Shown here piece after piece: positions 44,572 to 53,120 of a stretch of DNA of 64,000 nucleotides (positions are counted from its first letter, which is position 1; every line of letters starts with the position of its first letter). The position numbers and the translations under genes were made by a program. This stretch comes from an uncultured Clostridia bacterium (lineage in GTDB: Bacteria; Bacillota; Clostridia; Peptostreptococcales; Anaerovoracaceae): assembly GCA_938049335.1 (NCBI GenBank), contig CALIYX010000030.1:67283-131282 (forward strand), in the 5' to 3' direction. The notes under the pieces were generated by a model. That model ran no database searches. It saw only the letters and a program-made list of their open reading frames with translations, and had not been told where the DNA came from.

Positions 44572-45786
44572 CTATCTGCGATATGCTATCTTACCGTTGC
44601 AGAGCGTAAGCATGCACTGTCCCTTGACCTTTTCTCCCTCAAAAGGCATAGCTCTTCCCTTTGTCAGGAACTCATCTGAGCGAATCTCATATTCCTTCTC
44701 AAGATCAAAGATTGTAAAATCCGAATGGTCTCTCTTGATTCCAAAACGCTCGCGAGGTGCTGTCGTCATAAGCTTAACAAGATGCTCAAGGCTAAGAACG
44801 CCCTCTAGCACTAGCTTTGTATATAGGAGCGGAAAAGCTGTCTCAAGACCAACGATTCCAAAGTAACTGTCCTTAAGCCCCTTGTTCTTCTCATCTAGAG
44901 TGTGTGGTGCATGGTCTGTTGCAATCATATCAACAGCTCCATCTAGAATTCCTTCTATCAAAGCCTCCTGATCCTGTCTTGATCTGATTGGAGGATTCAT
45001 CTTATACCAGCCATCCTCTTTTAGGTCCATGTCGTTCATTATCAAATAGTGGGGTGCAGTTTCGCATGTCACATCAACACCGCTCTTCTTCGCATCTCTT
45101 ATGAGCTCAACGCTCTCCTTACTAGAAATATGGCAGGCATGAAACGGACAACCTGTCTCATCAGCTAGCTTGATATCACGCTCAACCTCACGCCATTCAC
45201 TTTCGCTGCAGATTCCAAGGTGATTATTCTGCCGTGCATACTCACCATCATGAATATATCCGCCTTTAACTAGGCTCTCCACCTCGCAGTGTGCTACTAA
45301 AATCTTACCTAGCTCTTTCACCTGATACATAGCCTCTCTCATGAGCGACTCGTCCTGAATTCCTCTTCCATCATCAGAAAATGAAATCGCATAAGGCGCC
45401 ATAGCCTCCATATCCGCAAGCTTCTCACCCTTTTCTTCAACGCTTATCGCTCCATATGGATGAACATTTATTACTGCATCTCTTTCGATTATCTCAAGTT
45501 GCTGTCTTAGGTGTAGCAAACTGTCTGGCACTGGCTTTAGGTTTGGCATTGTGCACACATCTGTGTATCCACCTGCAGCTGCCGACCTGCTTCCCGTTCC
45601 TATAGTTTCCTTATATGAAAAACCCGGCTCACGAAAATGCACATGCACATCGCAAAAACCGGGAAAAATAGCGTAACGAGAATCATCAAAAAGCTCACAG
45701 TTAAGGCTGCTATCAGCAGTCTTTTCTACAGCTTCTATTACTTCTTCTTTATTTAGCATATATAGCTTTGTGTTATTTAGAGTCAT
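44572..45786 (-). CDS. pyrC: Dihydroorotase (class I)
   Basis: Zinc amidohydrolase that cyclises carbamoyl aspartate. The 404-residue protein has FPGFCDVHVHFREPGFSYKE (metal ligands HxH), CTMPNLKPVPD, AHCEVES, HACHISSKESVELI, CETAPHYL and MIATDHAPHTLDEK. The lysine that is carbamylated in other enzymes is not in its usual place in the part I can align, so metal occupancy should not be assumed. It is the first gene of the pyrimidine operon, with GAAAGGAAG before the start and a 175-base leader containing an attenuator. Confidence 0.92.
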   Translation of the reverse strand: MTLNNTKLYMLNKEEVIEAVEKTADSSLNCELFDDSRYAIFPGFCDVHVHFREPGFSYKETIGTGSRSAAAGGYTDVCTMPNLKPVPDSLLHLRQQLEIIERDAVINVHPYGAISVEEKGEKLADMEAMAPYAISFSDDGRGIQDESLMREAMYQVKELGKILVAHCEVESLVKGGYIHDGEYARQNNHLGICSESEWREVERDIKLADETGCPFHACHISSKESVELIRDAKKSGVDVTCETAPHYLIMNDMDLKEDGWYKMNPPIRSRQDQEALIEGILDGAVDMIATDHAPHTLDEKNKGLKDSYFGIVGLETAFPLLYTKLVLEGVLSLEHLVKLMTTAPRERFGIKRDHSDFTIFDLEKEYEIRSDEFLTKGRAMPFEGEKVKGQCMLTLCNGKIAYRR

Positions 45787-45851
45787 TGGTCTTCCTTTCG
45801 ATTCCTAACCCTTGGAATATACATCGCGCTGAACGTTCTCCGCCGTGCAAT

Positions 45852-45961
45852 AAAAAAACCTTGCCGACGACAAGGTGAGTATACAAAAACATCATGCACA
45901 GGGCACGTTATAAGTATATATATTCCAATCTTGCCGATCTCTCTGTATCGTATTAAAGATT
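45852..45961 (-). promoter_or_regulatory. PyrR-type attenuator in the pyr operon leader
   Basis: The leader RNA has ACAGAGAGATCGGCAAG (complement of 45930-45946), like the PyrR-binding loop. Its CGGCAAG copies the 3' arm of the terminator CCTTGTCGTCGGCAAGG + T7 (45852-45875), so it can pair with the 5' arm and stop terminator formation. UMP-loaded PyrR holding the loop would favour termination. Outside these, TTGGAATATA and TATATTCCAA can close the whole leader. Confidence 0.72.
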
Positions 45962-45967
45962 ATAGAA

Positions 45968-45996
45968 ATACTAACACAAAAGCATTTTAATGTCAA
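45968..45996 (-). promoter_or_regulatory. Promoter of the pyrimidine operon
   Basis: -35 TTGACA and -10 TAGTAT are 17 bases apart, giving a leader of about 175 bases before pyrC. Confidence 0.7.
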
Positions 45997-46017
45997 TAAT
46001 TTCGAAGTAATTCGGAC

Positions 46018-46046
46018 CAAAAAAGCCCAGATTTCTCTGAGCTTTA
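46018..46046 (-). terminator. Terminator of the sdpR-sdpI operon
   Basis: The stem AAGCTCAGA / TCTGGGCTT has a GAAA-type loop and is followed by TTTTTGG. It lies 22 bases after the sdpI-like stop. Confidence 0.85.
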
Positions 46047-46067
46047 TCTTGCTGATTATGATATATT

Positions 46068-46712
46068 TTACAGACCTTTTTTAACATGTAGGAAGTATGA
46101 GTATCCTAACGGAATCAGAGATCCTATAAGCACAGCCACAAGTAGACTATAGAAAATATTAAATAATCCCATAGCTGCATTTATAATTATGAGAATACCT
46201 ATAACTATATTTATCACACCTGATAACCTATTAGTTTTATTCCAGTTCTCCTCGTTTGCATACGTCCATGGTAGCTTAAAACCGATGGTATAATTCTGCC
46301 TAGTCTTAGGTAGGTAATTGCCTACGATTATGTATGTAATTCCCATAAATATACCAATGAACAAACTAATATTAAAATGTATCCCTAGATTATATGGATA
46401 TATAATTGCAGCCAATGCTAATGACAAAGATGGAAGAATCCATATATTAATCCCATACACTTTGCTGCTGATATTTTTCTTGCGAGGATCTGCAGCTATT
46501 ATCATTGCCATAATTAAATGCACCGCTAATAGAATAAATGGCATTATTATAACTGCAAACCATTTTTCTCTATAGCCATCTGCTTCATTATCAAAATTAA
46601 AATGTATAGCCATAGAATCAGGAAGCTTATTCCAGAGCAATATTCCTATTAAAATAGGTAGTAATATAACAATACTTGTTATAATCAAAGTTCTTTTGTT
46701 CTTAATAGACAT
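46068..46712 (-). CDS. SdpI family immunity/membrane protein
   Basis: A 214-residue membrane protein with about six helices. The N-terminal part has the DUF1648 pattern (LPDSMAIHFNFDNEADGY after the first helix, then a second helix), and the rest contains NYTIGFKLPWTYANEENWNKTNRLSG, the SdpI signature. SdpI protects B. subtilis against the SDP cannibalism toxin and signals to SdpR. No sdpABC toxin genes are here, so this may give immunity to toxins of other strains or have an envelope role. I use the fourth-codon ATG, 9 bases after AAAGGAGG; earlier ATGs abut the ribosome site. Confidence 0.85.
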   Translation of the reverse strand: MSIKNKRTLIITSIVILLPILIGILLWNKLPDSMAIHFNFDNEADGYREKWFAVIIMPFILLAVHLIMAMIIAADPRKKNISSKVYGINIWILPSLSLALAAIIYPYNLGIHFNISLFIGIFMGITYIIVGNYLPKTRQNYTIGFKLPWTYANEENWNKTNRLSGVINIVIGILIIINAAMGLFNIFYSLLVAVLIGSLIPLGYSYFLHVKKGL

Positions 46713-46980
46713 TTCCATCATCCTCCTTTAATTTTGCTATCCATAGCATAATTTCCTCTAGTACAGATGTATTTAACTGGTAGTAGATATAGTTTTTCTC
46801 TTTGCTCTCAAATATTAGGTCTGCTTTTTTCAGGATTTTTAGGTGATATGAAATTGTAGCCCCTGTTGTATCAAAATTCGATGCTATATCACCTGCGGAC
46901 ATTGGTCCTGTCTTTAGAAGCTCTAAAATTTTTCTTCTTTCTGGATCTGATAAAGCCTTAAAGGTTTCAGCAAAAGCCAT
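46702..46980 (-). CDS. ArsR/SdpR family transcriptional repressor
   Basis: A 92-residue winged-helix protein: FAETFKALSDPERRKILELLK at the N-terminus, then the recognition part TGATISYHLKILKKADLI and a wing EKNYIYYQLN. There are no metal-binding cysteines, which fits the SdpR (autorepressor) subgroup and not metal sensors. It overlaps the sdpI-like gene by 11 bases. Two near-identical palindromes flank its promoter, so it very probably represses its own operon, and SdpI may relieve this at the membrane. Confidence 0.9.
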   Translation of the reverse strand: MAFAETFKALSDPERRKILELLKTGPMSAGDIASNFDTTGATISYHLKILKKADLIFESKEKNYIYYQLNTSVLEEIMLWIAKLKEDDGNVY

Positions 46981-47002
46981 ACTTCAAACACCTCCCTTTC
47001 AG

Positions 47003-47024
47003 TATTTAGATAATTATCTAAATA
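47003..47024 (-). promoter_or_regulatory. Operator O1, perfect 22-base palindrome
   Basis: Half-site TATTTAGATAA with its exact inverse. It covers the predicted transcription start, just after the -10 element; binding of the ArsR/SdpR-type repressor here would block initiation. Confidence 0.8.
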
Positions 47025-47025
47025 G

Positions 47026-47054
47026 AATATATTCCTCTTGAAAACAAAAGTCAA
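47026..47054 (-). promoter_or_regulatory. Promoter of the sdpR-sdpI operon
   Basis: -35 TTGACT and -10 TATATT are 17 bases apart, framed by the two palindromes. Confidence 0.85.
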
Positions 47055-47057
47055 TAG

Positions 47058-47081
47058 CTATTTAGAAAATTTTCTAAATAG
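47058..47081 (-). promoter_or_regulatory. Operator O2, perfect 24-base palindrome
   Basis: Half-site CTATTTAGAAAA with its exact inverse, directly upstream of the -35 element. Its centre is 56 bases from that of O1, and both share TATTTAGA-TCTAAATA. Confidence 0.8.
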
Positions 47082-47109
47082 TTTTATTCATTTTCTTACT
47101 TTGATACAA

Positions 47110-47138
47110 TAAAAAACGGCCCAGCGCATGCTGAGCCA
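47110..47138 (-). terminator. Terminator of the NSS transporter pair
   Basis: The stem GGCTCAGC / GCTGGGCC has a 4-base loop and is followed by GTTTTTTATT, 27 bases after the stop. Confidence 0.88.
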
Positions 47139-47164
47139 TAAGGTAAATAGTGTTTATTTAACTA

Positions 47165-48583
47165 TTAGTTGAATAAGTTTAGACCGAAGAAACTGTCCAT
47201 CTGTCCAGCTAATACGAGTATCATGACTGGTGGAACTATCCACTTTAGGCTGAACTGGAAGTATCCCTTCATCTTGAACTTCTTCTCGTTATCTGTACCC
47301 TTGTTTTCGATTTCTGCATCAAGCCATCCTGGTTTTAGCCATCCGAAGATTATAGCTGTAAGCAGTGCTGCAACAGGCATCAAGATACCTTCTGAGACTA
47401 GGTCAAAGAAGTCTAACAGTGTTCCAAGTCCTAGTGGATGTGGAAGACCACTCTCTCCTAGCGAGTCAACTGCTACAAGTGCACCCTCTAGCGCAATAAA
47501 TAGTCCTACTGCAAGGCTTATCATTGTTCTGTTAACTGGCTTATTCTTCTCGATTGCTCTATCCATAATAGCTGAGCTTACGGCCTCAACAAGAGATATA
47601 GATGAAGTTATTGCTGCTATGAACACAAGTCCATAGAATAATGTTCCAAACACTGGTCCAAGCGATCCCATAGCTGAGAACACTGTCTGAAGTGTTATAA
47701 ATAGAAGTCCAGGACCAGCTGCTGGATCCTGACCTGAAGCAAATACTGCAGGCATGATTGCAACACCAGCCATAACTGCAATTATTGTATCTGCAATAGG
47801 GATTATAACTGCATTCTCCTGTAAATCCTCGTTCTTCTTCATGTATGAGCCATATGTAACCATGATAGCCATACCTAGTGATAGTGAGAAAAACATCTGT
47901 CCACTAGCGCTAGCTAGTACGCTTATCCAGCCTGTTCCCTTGAATACATCAAAGTTCGGCTTGAAAACGAATGCAAGTCCTTCAGATGCACCTGGTAGGG
48001 TTACACTTCTTACGATAACTATGCAAAGCATTACGAAGAGTGCTGGCATAGCTATGGCTGAGAATTTTTCGATTCCCTTTGATACTCCTACACTTGTGAT
48101 TAGAACTGTCAAGAATACAAATATTACTGTAAATGCAACTGTCTGAACAGGATCTGTATAAAATCCGTGGAAGAAGTCTGCTGAGTTAGCTCCGTTTACG
48201 CCCCATGAAGTTCCAAAGAAGTCACCGATATTAGCTATTGTATATTTGATGCAGTAGCCACCAAGCATCGAATAAAAACCTAGGATTAGCACTGGTGAAA
48301 TCCATGACATCCATCCTATAAATGTACATTTCTTACTAATTCCTCTATAGGCTGCGATAACGCCCTTGCCGGTCTTTCTACCGAGAGCTAGCTCCGAAAG
48401 TAGGATTACTACACCTACTAAAACTACCATGATTAGGTAGATGAATAAGAAGGCAAATCCGCCACCTTTACCCATTACGTAAGGAAACTTCCAAAGATTT
48501 CCTAGTCCTACAGCAGAGCCTATCGCAGCCATCAGAAAGCCGAATCGACTGCCCCACTGTCCTTTTTGATTATGATGTTCCAT
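47165..48583 (-). CDS. Sodium-dependent transporter, NSS family (copy 2)
   Basis: A 472-residue member of the neurotransmitter:sodium symporter family (LeuT/MhsT type) with about 11-12 helices. SRFGFLMAAIGSAVGLGNLWKFPYVMGKGGGFAFL is the signature of helix 1 with the unwound sodium/substrate site (quoted stretch begins at residue 12), and SLSLGMAIMVTYGSY marks helix 6. It should bring in an amino acid with sodium. The substrate cannot be read; the bacterial branch often carries tryptophan, tyrosine or hydrophobic residues. It follows the first copy by 30 bases, and both share a promoter. Confidence 0.9.
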   Translation of the reverse strand: MEHHNQKGQWGSRFGFLMAAIGSAVGLGNLWKFPYVMGKGGGFAFLFIYLIMVVLVGVVILLSELALGRKTGKGVIAAYRGISKKCTFIGWMSWISPVLILGFYSMLGGYCIKYTIANIGDFFGTSWGVNGANSADFFHGFYTDPVQTVAFTVIFVFLTVLITSVGVSKGIEKFSAIAMPALFVMLCIVIVRSVTLPGASEGLAFVFKPNFDVFKGTGWISVLASASGQMFFSLSLGMAIMVTYGSYMKKNEDLQENAVIIPIADTIIAVMAGVAIMPAVFASGQDPAAGPGLLFITLQTVFSAMGSLGPVFGTLFYGLVFIAAITSSISLVEAVSSAIMDRAIEKNKPVNRTMISLAVGLFIALEGALVAVDSLGESGLPHPLGLGTLLDFFDLVSEGILMPVAALLTAIIFGWLKPGWLDAEIENKGTDNEKKFKMKGYFQFSLKWIVPPVMILVLAGQMDSFFGLNLFN

Positions 48584-48613
48584 CTTAATATTTCTCCTAA
48601 ATCTTATCTACTG

Positions 48614-50014
48614 TTAAAATAATCCCAATTTGAAAAACGAATCTATCTGACCGAGCAAGATGAAAAGCATGAATACGGGCGCGATGTACTTTAGACAAAT
48701 ATGCACGAATTTCTTGCTCTTGTAGCTGCTGCCCTTTTGAATTTCATCATCAATATATGTTGGATAGCACCATCCGAGGAATATAGCTAGGAAGAAGCCA
48801 CCTAGTGGCATCAAAATTCCTTCGCCGAATAGATCAAATGTCTCTAGCCATGTCTCAAATCCAAATAGGTGCTTAAGTCCACCTGAGCCAAGGCTGTCTG
48901 CTGCAACAAGTAGTCCGCCAAGTGAAGTGATAATGCATACTATAGCTGTTATCTTTCCTCTTCCTGGGTTCTTGCCCTTTTCGATATTCATATCGATGAA
49001 GGATGCAACTCCGCCCTCTAGCATAGCGATTGAGCTTGAAAGCGCTGCAAGGAATACTAGTAGATAGAAAGCTGTCGCAAACCATGGTCCAGCCGCTCCC
49101 ATTGACTTGAATACCATCTGAAGAGTTATGAATAGCATGCTTGGTCCCTGCGCTGGCTGAAGTCCTGATGCGAATACAGCTGGAATCGTTGCCATTCCCG
49201 CTAGGATAGCAGCAAGCATATCTGCTACTGGAACTATCAAAGCATTTCTCTCTAAATTCTCCTTATCATCAAGGTATGAGCCGTATGCAATCTGGCATCC
49301 TGCTGCAAGTGAAAGAGAGAAGAATAGCTGTCCGCCCGCTAGTGCTAAGACGCTAATCCAGCCTGTTCCCTTGAAAACCTCAAAGTTAGGCTTGAACATG
49401 AACTCAAGACCTTCTGCTGCTCCAGGAAGCGTGATGCTTCTAATAACAACCACGATCAGCATTACGAATAGCGCTGGCATAGCCACTACCGAGAACTTCT
49501 CGATACCACCGCCGATTCCCATTGTTACAATAACAAAGGTCATCAGCATGAATATTAGCGTGAATATGATTGACTGTGTGGTATTTGAAATGAATAGTCC
49601 AAAGAACTGCTCACTCGCTCTATTTCCTACACCCCACGAAGCTCCAAAAATATCACCGAAGTTAGCTACGAGATACTTGATGCAGTAGCCACCGAGCACC
49701 GTGTAGAACGGCAATAGGAAGAAAGGCGTAAGCGTTGCAAACCAACCATTGAAGGCAAACTTTTTATTGATAGCCTTATAAGCACCGACTGGAGCCTTTC
49801 GCGATTTACGTCCGATAGCGAACTCTCCAATCATGAGGCTGTATCCGATACAAACTACCATGACAACATATAAAAGTAAAAAGGCAAAGCCGCCGCCTTT
49901 TCCCATCTTATATGGAAAACCCCAAAGATTACCTAGACCCACGGCTGAGCCGATAGACGCCATAAGGAATCCGAAGTTCGACTTAAACTTTCCTCTCTTT
50001 TCAATATTGTCCAT
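48614..50014 (-). CDS. Sodium-dependent transporter, NSS family (copy 1)
   Basis: A 466-residue NSS symporter, paralogue of the following gene. Helix 1 reads SIGSAVGLGNLWGFPYKMGKG and helix 6 has FFSLSLAAGCQIAYGSYLDD. The tryptophan-to-glycine difference next to helix 1 (LWGFPY against LWKFPY) and AAGCQ against GMAIM in helix 6 are close to the substrate pocket, so the two copies may take different amino acids or act together. It is first in the transcript, after GGAGG and a 136-base leader. Confidence 0.9.
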   Translation of the reverse strand: MDNIEKRGKFKSNFGFLMASIGSAVGLGNLWGFPYKMGKGGGFAFLLLYVVMVVCIGYSLMIGEFAIGRKSRKAPVGAYKAINKKFAFNGWFATLTPFFLLPFYTVLGGYCIKYLVANFGDIFGASWGVGNRASEQFFGLFISNTTQSIIFTLIFMLMTFVIVTMGIGGGIEKFSVVAMPALFVMLIVVVIRSITLPGAAEGLEFMFKPNFEVFKGTGWISVLALAGGQLFFSLSLAAGCQIAYGSYLDDKENLERNALIVPVADMLAAILAGMATIPAVFASGLQPAQGPSMLFITLQMVFKSMGAAGPWFATAFYLLVFLAALSSSIAMLEGGVASFIDMNIEKGKNPGRGKITAIVCIITSLGGLLVAADSLGSGGLKHLFGFETWLETFDLFGEGILMPLGGFFLAIFLGWCYPTYIDDEIQKGSSYKSKKFVHICLKYIAPVFMLFILLGQIDSFFKLGLF

Positions 50015-50150
50015 TAGAAACCTCCAATTTTTACTTATGTTTTCACATCAAAGCATGAACTCCTAAGCCTTCCCTAGGCTCTAATCCGAGTCATCACAAA
50101 CTCTTTGCGAAAACACCAACAAATTTATATTGATCCTTAAAAAAGAATCT
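50015..50150 (-). promoter_or_regulatory. Long structured leader of the NSS pair
   Basis: The leader has a hairpin AGCCT / AGGCT nested in ACTC / GAGT, just before the ribosome site. It matches no riboswitch I know. No T-box sequence and no T-run were seen. Confidence 0.4.
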
Positions 50151-50156
50151 TGTCCC

Positions 50157-50185
50157 ATTATATATTTTCACTATCTTTGTGTCAA
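50157..50185 (-). promoter_or_regulatory. Consensus promoter of the NSS pair
   Basis: -35 TTGACA and -10 TATAAT with exactly 17 bases between, a perfect sigma-A match. The next 180 bases towards recR (50186-50362) are AT-rich and hold no gene I can support. Confidence 0.88.
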
Positions 50186-50362
50186 TACCTAAATTTGATA
50201 TAATAAAATTTGTATTTTGACACAAATTATTCCTATAATAATGAGTAAATTTAATGTATGCAAAATAAAAAAGAAGCATATCGCATTATCAAAATTTTGG
50301 GTTCTAAATCTCCCACGATTCTGCGACAAGCTTCGTTTAAAATTACCAGTATTTTTGCTTTT

Positions 50363-50962
50363 CTAAATCTCTCTTCTACCCTCTAGCGCCTTGAGAAGAG
50401 TAACCTCATCGGCATACTCTAAGTCGCCACCGATAGGTATTCCATTAGCGATTCTGCTCACTGTAACTCCAATAGGTTTGACGAGTCTTGCAATGTACAT
50501 AGCAGTCGCCTCCCCTTCGATGGTTGGGTTTGTAGCAAGGATAATCTCTTTGATTCCCTCGTCCTTAAGCCTCATAATCAAAGACTTTAGGTTTATATCC
50601 TCTGGTCCAATCCCATCCATAGGTGAAATGGATCCGTGAAGAACATGGTAGAGCCCATTAAACTCGCGGATTCTCTCCATAGCGATTACATCGCGAGGAT
50701 TCTCAACAACGCAAATAACGTCCTGCCTTCTATTTTTGTCACTGCAGATAGGACAAGGATCGCTTTCTGTCAAATTCCCACAAACCGAGCAGTAGCGCAT
50801 AGAACTTTTCGCTGTAACTATGGAATCAGCAAGCGCCTTCGCTTCATTGTCATCAAGCGACAAAATATGAAAGGCTAGTCTCTGAGCTGTCTTCCCACCA
50901 ATACCTGGAAGCTTTGATAGTTCTCCAATCAGTCGTCCTAAAGGACGTGGATACTGTGCCAT
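50363..50962 (-). CDS. recR: Recombination protein RecR
   Basis: RecR with RecO loads RecA at gaps. The 199 residues contain an N-terminal helix-hairpin-helix (LSKLPGIGGKTAQRLAFHIL), the zinc finger CSVCGNLTESDPCPIC (about 57-72), and a Toprim domain starting VICVVENPRDVIAMER with NPTIEGEATAMYIA. The order SRP RNA, dnaX, ybaB, recR is the standard one in Firmicutes. GGAG stands 9 bases before the start. Confidence 0.96.
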   Translation of the reverse strand: MAQYPRPLGRLIGELSKLPGIGGKTAQRLAFHILSLDDNEAKALADSIVTAKSSMRYCSVCGNLTESDPCPICSDKNRRQDVICVVENPRDVIAMERIREFNGLYHVLHGSISPMDGIGPEDINLKSLIMRLKDEGIKEIILATNPTIEGEATAMYIARLVKPIGVTVSRIANGIPIGGDLEYADEVTLLKALEGRREI

Positions 50963-50973
50963 CTCTTAGGCTC

Positions 50974-51345
50974 CTACATAAGTCCCGGGATGTTTAGCCC
51001 TCCCGTAACCTTGCTCATCTCTGTCTCCGAAGCCTCATCAATCTGACGCATAACCTCATTAACTGCAGCCATTACAAGATCCTGAAGCATTTCTACATCA
51101 TCTGGATCCACAACATCTTTATCAAAATTCAAAGCAGTAAGCTCCTTCTTTCCGTTTGCTGTTACGGAAACTGCTCCGCCACCTGCTGTAGCTGTGAATT
51201 CCTTTTCCTCAAGCTCTGACTGAATCATAGCAAGCTGTCTCTGCATAGCCTGTGCCTGAGCAATCTGCTGCTGCATGCTTCCGCCGCCACCGCCACCTGG
51301 CATCTTTGGCTTAGACTTCTTTCCTGCTCTCATACCTTTTCCCAT
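50974..51345 (-). CDS. YbaB/EbfC family nucleoid-associated protein
   Basis: A 123-residue protein whose core (about 22-110) is the YbaB fold: QQQIAQAQAMQRQLAMIQSELEE as the first helix, then FTATAGGGAVSVTANGKKEL and VDPDDVEMLQDLVMAAVNEVMRQI. Members bind DNA as tweezer-like dimers. The N-terminus is extended by a basic, glycine-rich piece (RAGKKSKPKMPGGGGGGS), longer than usual, which may help DNA contact. Between dnaX and recR as expected, with AGGAGG before the ATG. Confidence 0.93.
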   Translation of the reverse strand: MGKGMRAGKKSKPKMPGGGGGGSMQQQIAQAQAMQRQLAMIQSELEEKEFTATAGGGAVSVTANGKKELTALNFDKDVVDPDDVEMLQDLVMAAVNEVMRQIDEASETEMSKVTGGLNIPGLM

Positions 51346-51356
51346 ATCTGTTCCTC

Positions 51357-53096
51357 CTATTCGATTCGTGGCTTAATGTTAAATGAACTTTCGAGCGCTT
51401 CAGCGATTTTCTTCGCTTCCTCATCTTTGCTAGAATCAGCAGCTTTTACAGCAGTCTCTTCTAGATCAGCTGTATCATTTGCACTCCTCAAAATCATCTT
51501 CAGCGGTCTTCCAACCTCGGCTGCCACAGCTCTTGTAATAATTTCTGTATTCTTTTCGGCTAAATCCCTTACAAAATCACTGCAAGCGATAACCTTAAAT
51601 TCTCTTTCATTTATACCAGCAAGACTTGTATTCATACGAACCATGGAAATGCTTCCGTGTTCAGGAAGTCTATCCCAAACTCTTTCCCAAAGTTCATCAA
51701 TATCGTAAGACGCAGTAGCACTACTTGATACGGTATCTTGGTCTACCTTAGCCTGCGTAACTACCTGTGCTTTCACCTCAGGTTCTGACTCCTGTACTTC
51801 CTGCGAAGCCTCTAGCCTTGCTCCTACATCAAAATCCTCCCATGGAGGTATTTCCTGCATTTCGGCAGGTTCAGGCTTTGCTGAAATCTCAGCTTGCGAC
51901 TTTTCGGAGTCGCTAGGCTTAGCAGTCATCTTATCCTTTATCTGCTTACTGGATTTTTGTATTGGCGCACTAGCCGTACTTTCTATAAAAGAAGCAGGTG
52001 CCACGCCTCCATCCCTTATACCATTTGCAAGAACTACTATTGCAAGCTCCATAAGAGTTCTTGGCTGAGTAGAATATCTCGCATCGTTTATCGTATTTGC
52101 CAGTGTCAAAATCGAGCTGTTGATTGTAGCAAGATCCATCCCCTGACTCTGTTTCTTTAGCTTTTCTATGTTCTCACTAGACATGTTCAGCAGGTTTTCG
52201 GCATCTTTGATATACTTTGCTATCAAAAGCGATCTGTAATGTGCCATCCAGTCATTAAGTAGCTGCTTAACGTCCTTCCCTTCGGCAAGAACTTCATCTA
52301 ATAGAAGTAATGCTCCAGATGTGTCGCGAAGGCAAACCTTTTCGGTCAGCTCTAGAAAGAATCCCTCTGATACGGTTCCGAGAAACTCTAGCACAGTCTC
52401 TCTATCTAAAACCTTGTCACTTCCTGCTAGGCACTGGTCTAGCAAAGATAGTCCGTCTCTCACCGATCCGTCAGCATTGGATGCTAGCAGCTTAAGCGCT
52501 GCATCTGTTATGTCAATTCCTCTCTTATCGCAGATGGCCTTCATCTGTCCTGCGAGCTGATTCTCCGAAACGCGCCTGAAGTTAAACCTCATGCATCTTG
52601 AGAGTATGGTCTGAGGAAGCTTCTGCGGATCTGTTGTTGCGAGTATGAACATGATTCCCTCAGGCGGCTCCTCTAAAGTCTTGAGCAAAGCGTTAAACGC
52701 AGCCGTTGAAAGCATGTGCACCTCGTCTATGATGTAGACCTTGCGCCTTCCTATGGAAGCAGGATAATTTACACTATCCCTGATTTCTCTAACGCTCTCT
52801 ACACCGTTGTTTGACGCAGCATCTATCTCTATCATATCGATGAAGCTACCATCTTTGATTGAAAGACAGTTATCGCAGCATCCACAAGGTCTTTCTGCAT
52901 CTGATGTACAGTTCACAGCCTTTGCAAGGAGTCTTGCCATTGTCGTCTTACCAGTACCTCGAGTACCGCAAAACAGATAGGCATGTCCTATGGTGTTATT
53001 CGCTATTTGGTTTTTCAAAACGCGCACTATGTGTTCCTGGCCTATGACCTCATCAAAGGTTTCTGGCCTTTCAGTGCGATAAAGCGCTTTATACAT
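51357..53096 (-). CDS. dnaX: DNA polymerase III subunit gamma/tau
   Basis: Clamp-loader ATPase. The protein starts MYKALYRTERPETFDEVIGQ, the invariant opening; Walker A GTRGTGKTTMARLLAKA, zinc module CPCG-type cysteines in CTSDAERPCGCCDNC, DEVHMLSTAAFNALLKTLEEPP (Walker B) and the SRC motif in LSRCMRF follow. With 579 residues it is tau-like; domains III-V after about residue 370 are variable and acidic. No A-rich slippery sequence for a gamma form was noticed. The frame stays open for 53 more codons upstream, but those run back into the SRP RNA gene and are rejected. Confidence 0.95.
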   Translation of the reverse strand: MYKALYRTERPETFDEVIGQEHIVRVLKNQIANNTIGHAYLFCGTRGTGKTTMARLLAKAVNCTSDAERPCGCCDNCLSIKDGSFIDMIEIDAASNNGVESVREIRDSVNYPASIGRRKVYIIDEVHMLSTAAFNALLKTLEEPPEGIMFILATTDPQKLPQTILSRCMRFNFRRVSENQLAGQMKAICDKRGIDITDAALKLLASNADGSVRDGLSLLDQCLAGSDKVLDRETVLEFLGTVSEGFFLELTEKVCLRDTSGALLLLDEVLAEGKDVKQLLNDWMAHYRSLLIAKYIKDAENLLNMSSENIEKLKKQSQGMDLATINSSILTLANTINDARYSTQPRTLMELAIVVLANGIRDGGVAPASFIESTASAPIQKSSKQIKDKMTAKPSDSEKSQAEISAKPEPAEMQEIPPWEDFDVGARLEASQEVQESEPEVKAQVVTQAKVDQDTVSSSATASYDIDELWERVWDRLPEHGSISMVRMNTSLAGINEREFKVIACSDFVRDLAEKNTEIITRAVAAEVGRPLKMILRSANDTADLEETAVKAADSSKDEEAKKIAEALESSFNIKPRIE

Positions 53097-53120
53097 TCTA
53101 AGGCTCCTAACAAAATAAAA

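Noticed and set aside
46981..47081. Palindromes considered as mobile-element ends or attachment sites
   Set aside because: Their position around a promoter of an ArsR/SdpR gene explains them as operators; no transposase or integrase is near.
50094..50279. Minus-strand frame of 61 codons before the NSS pair
   Set aside because: It overlaps the consensus promoter and leader, and is AT-rich without a ribosome site.
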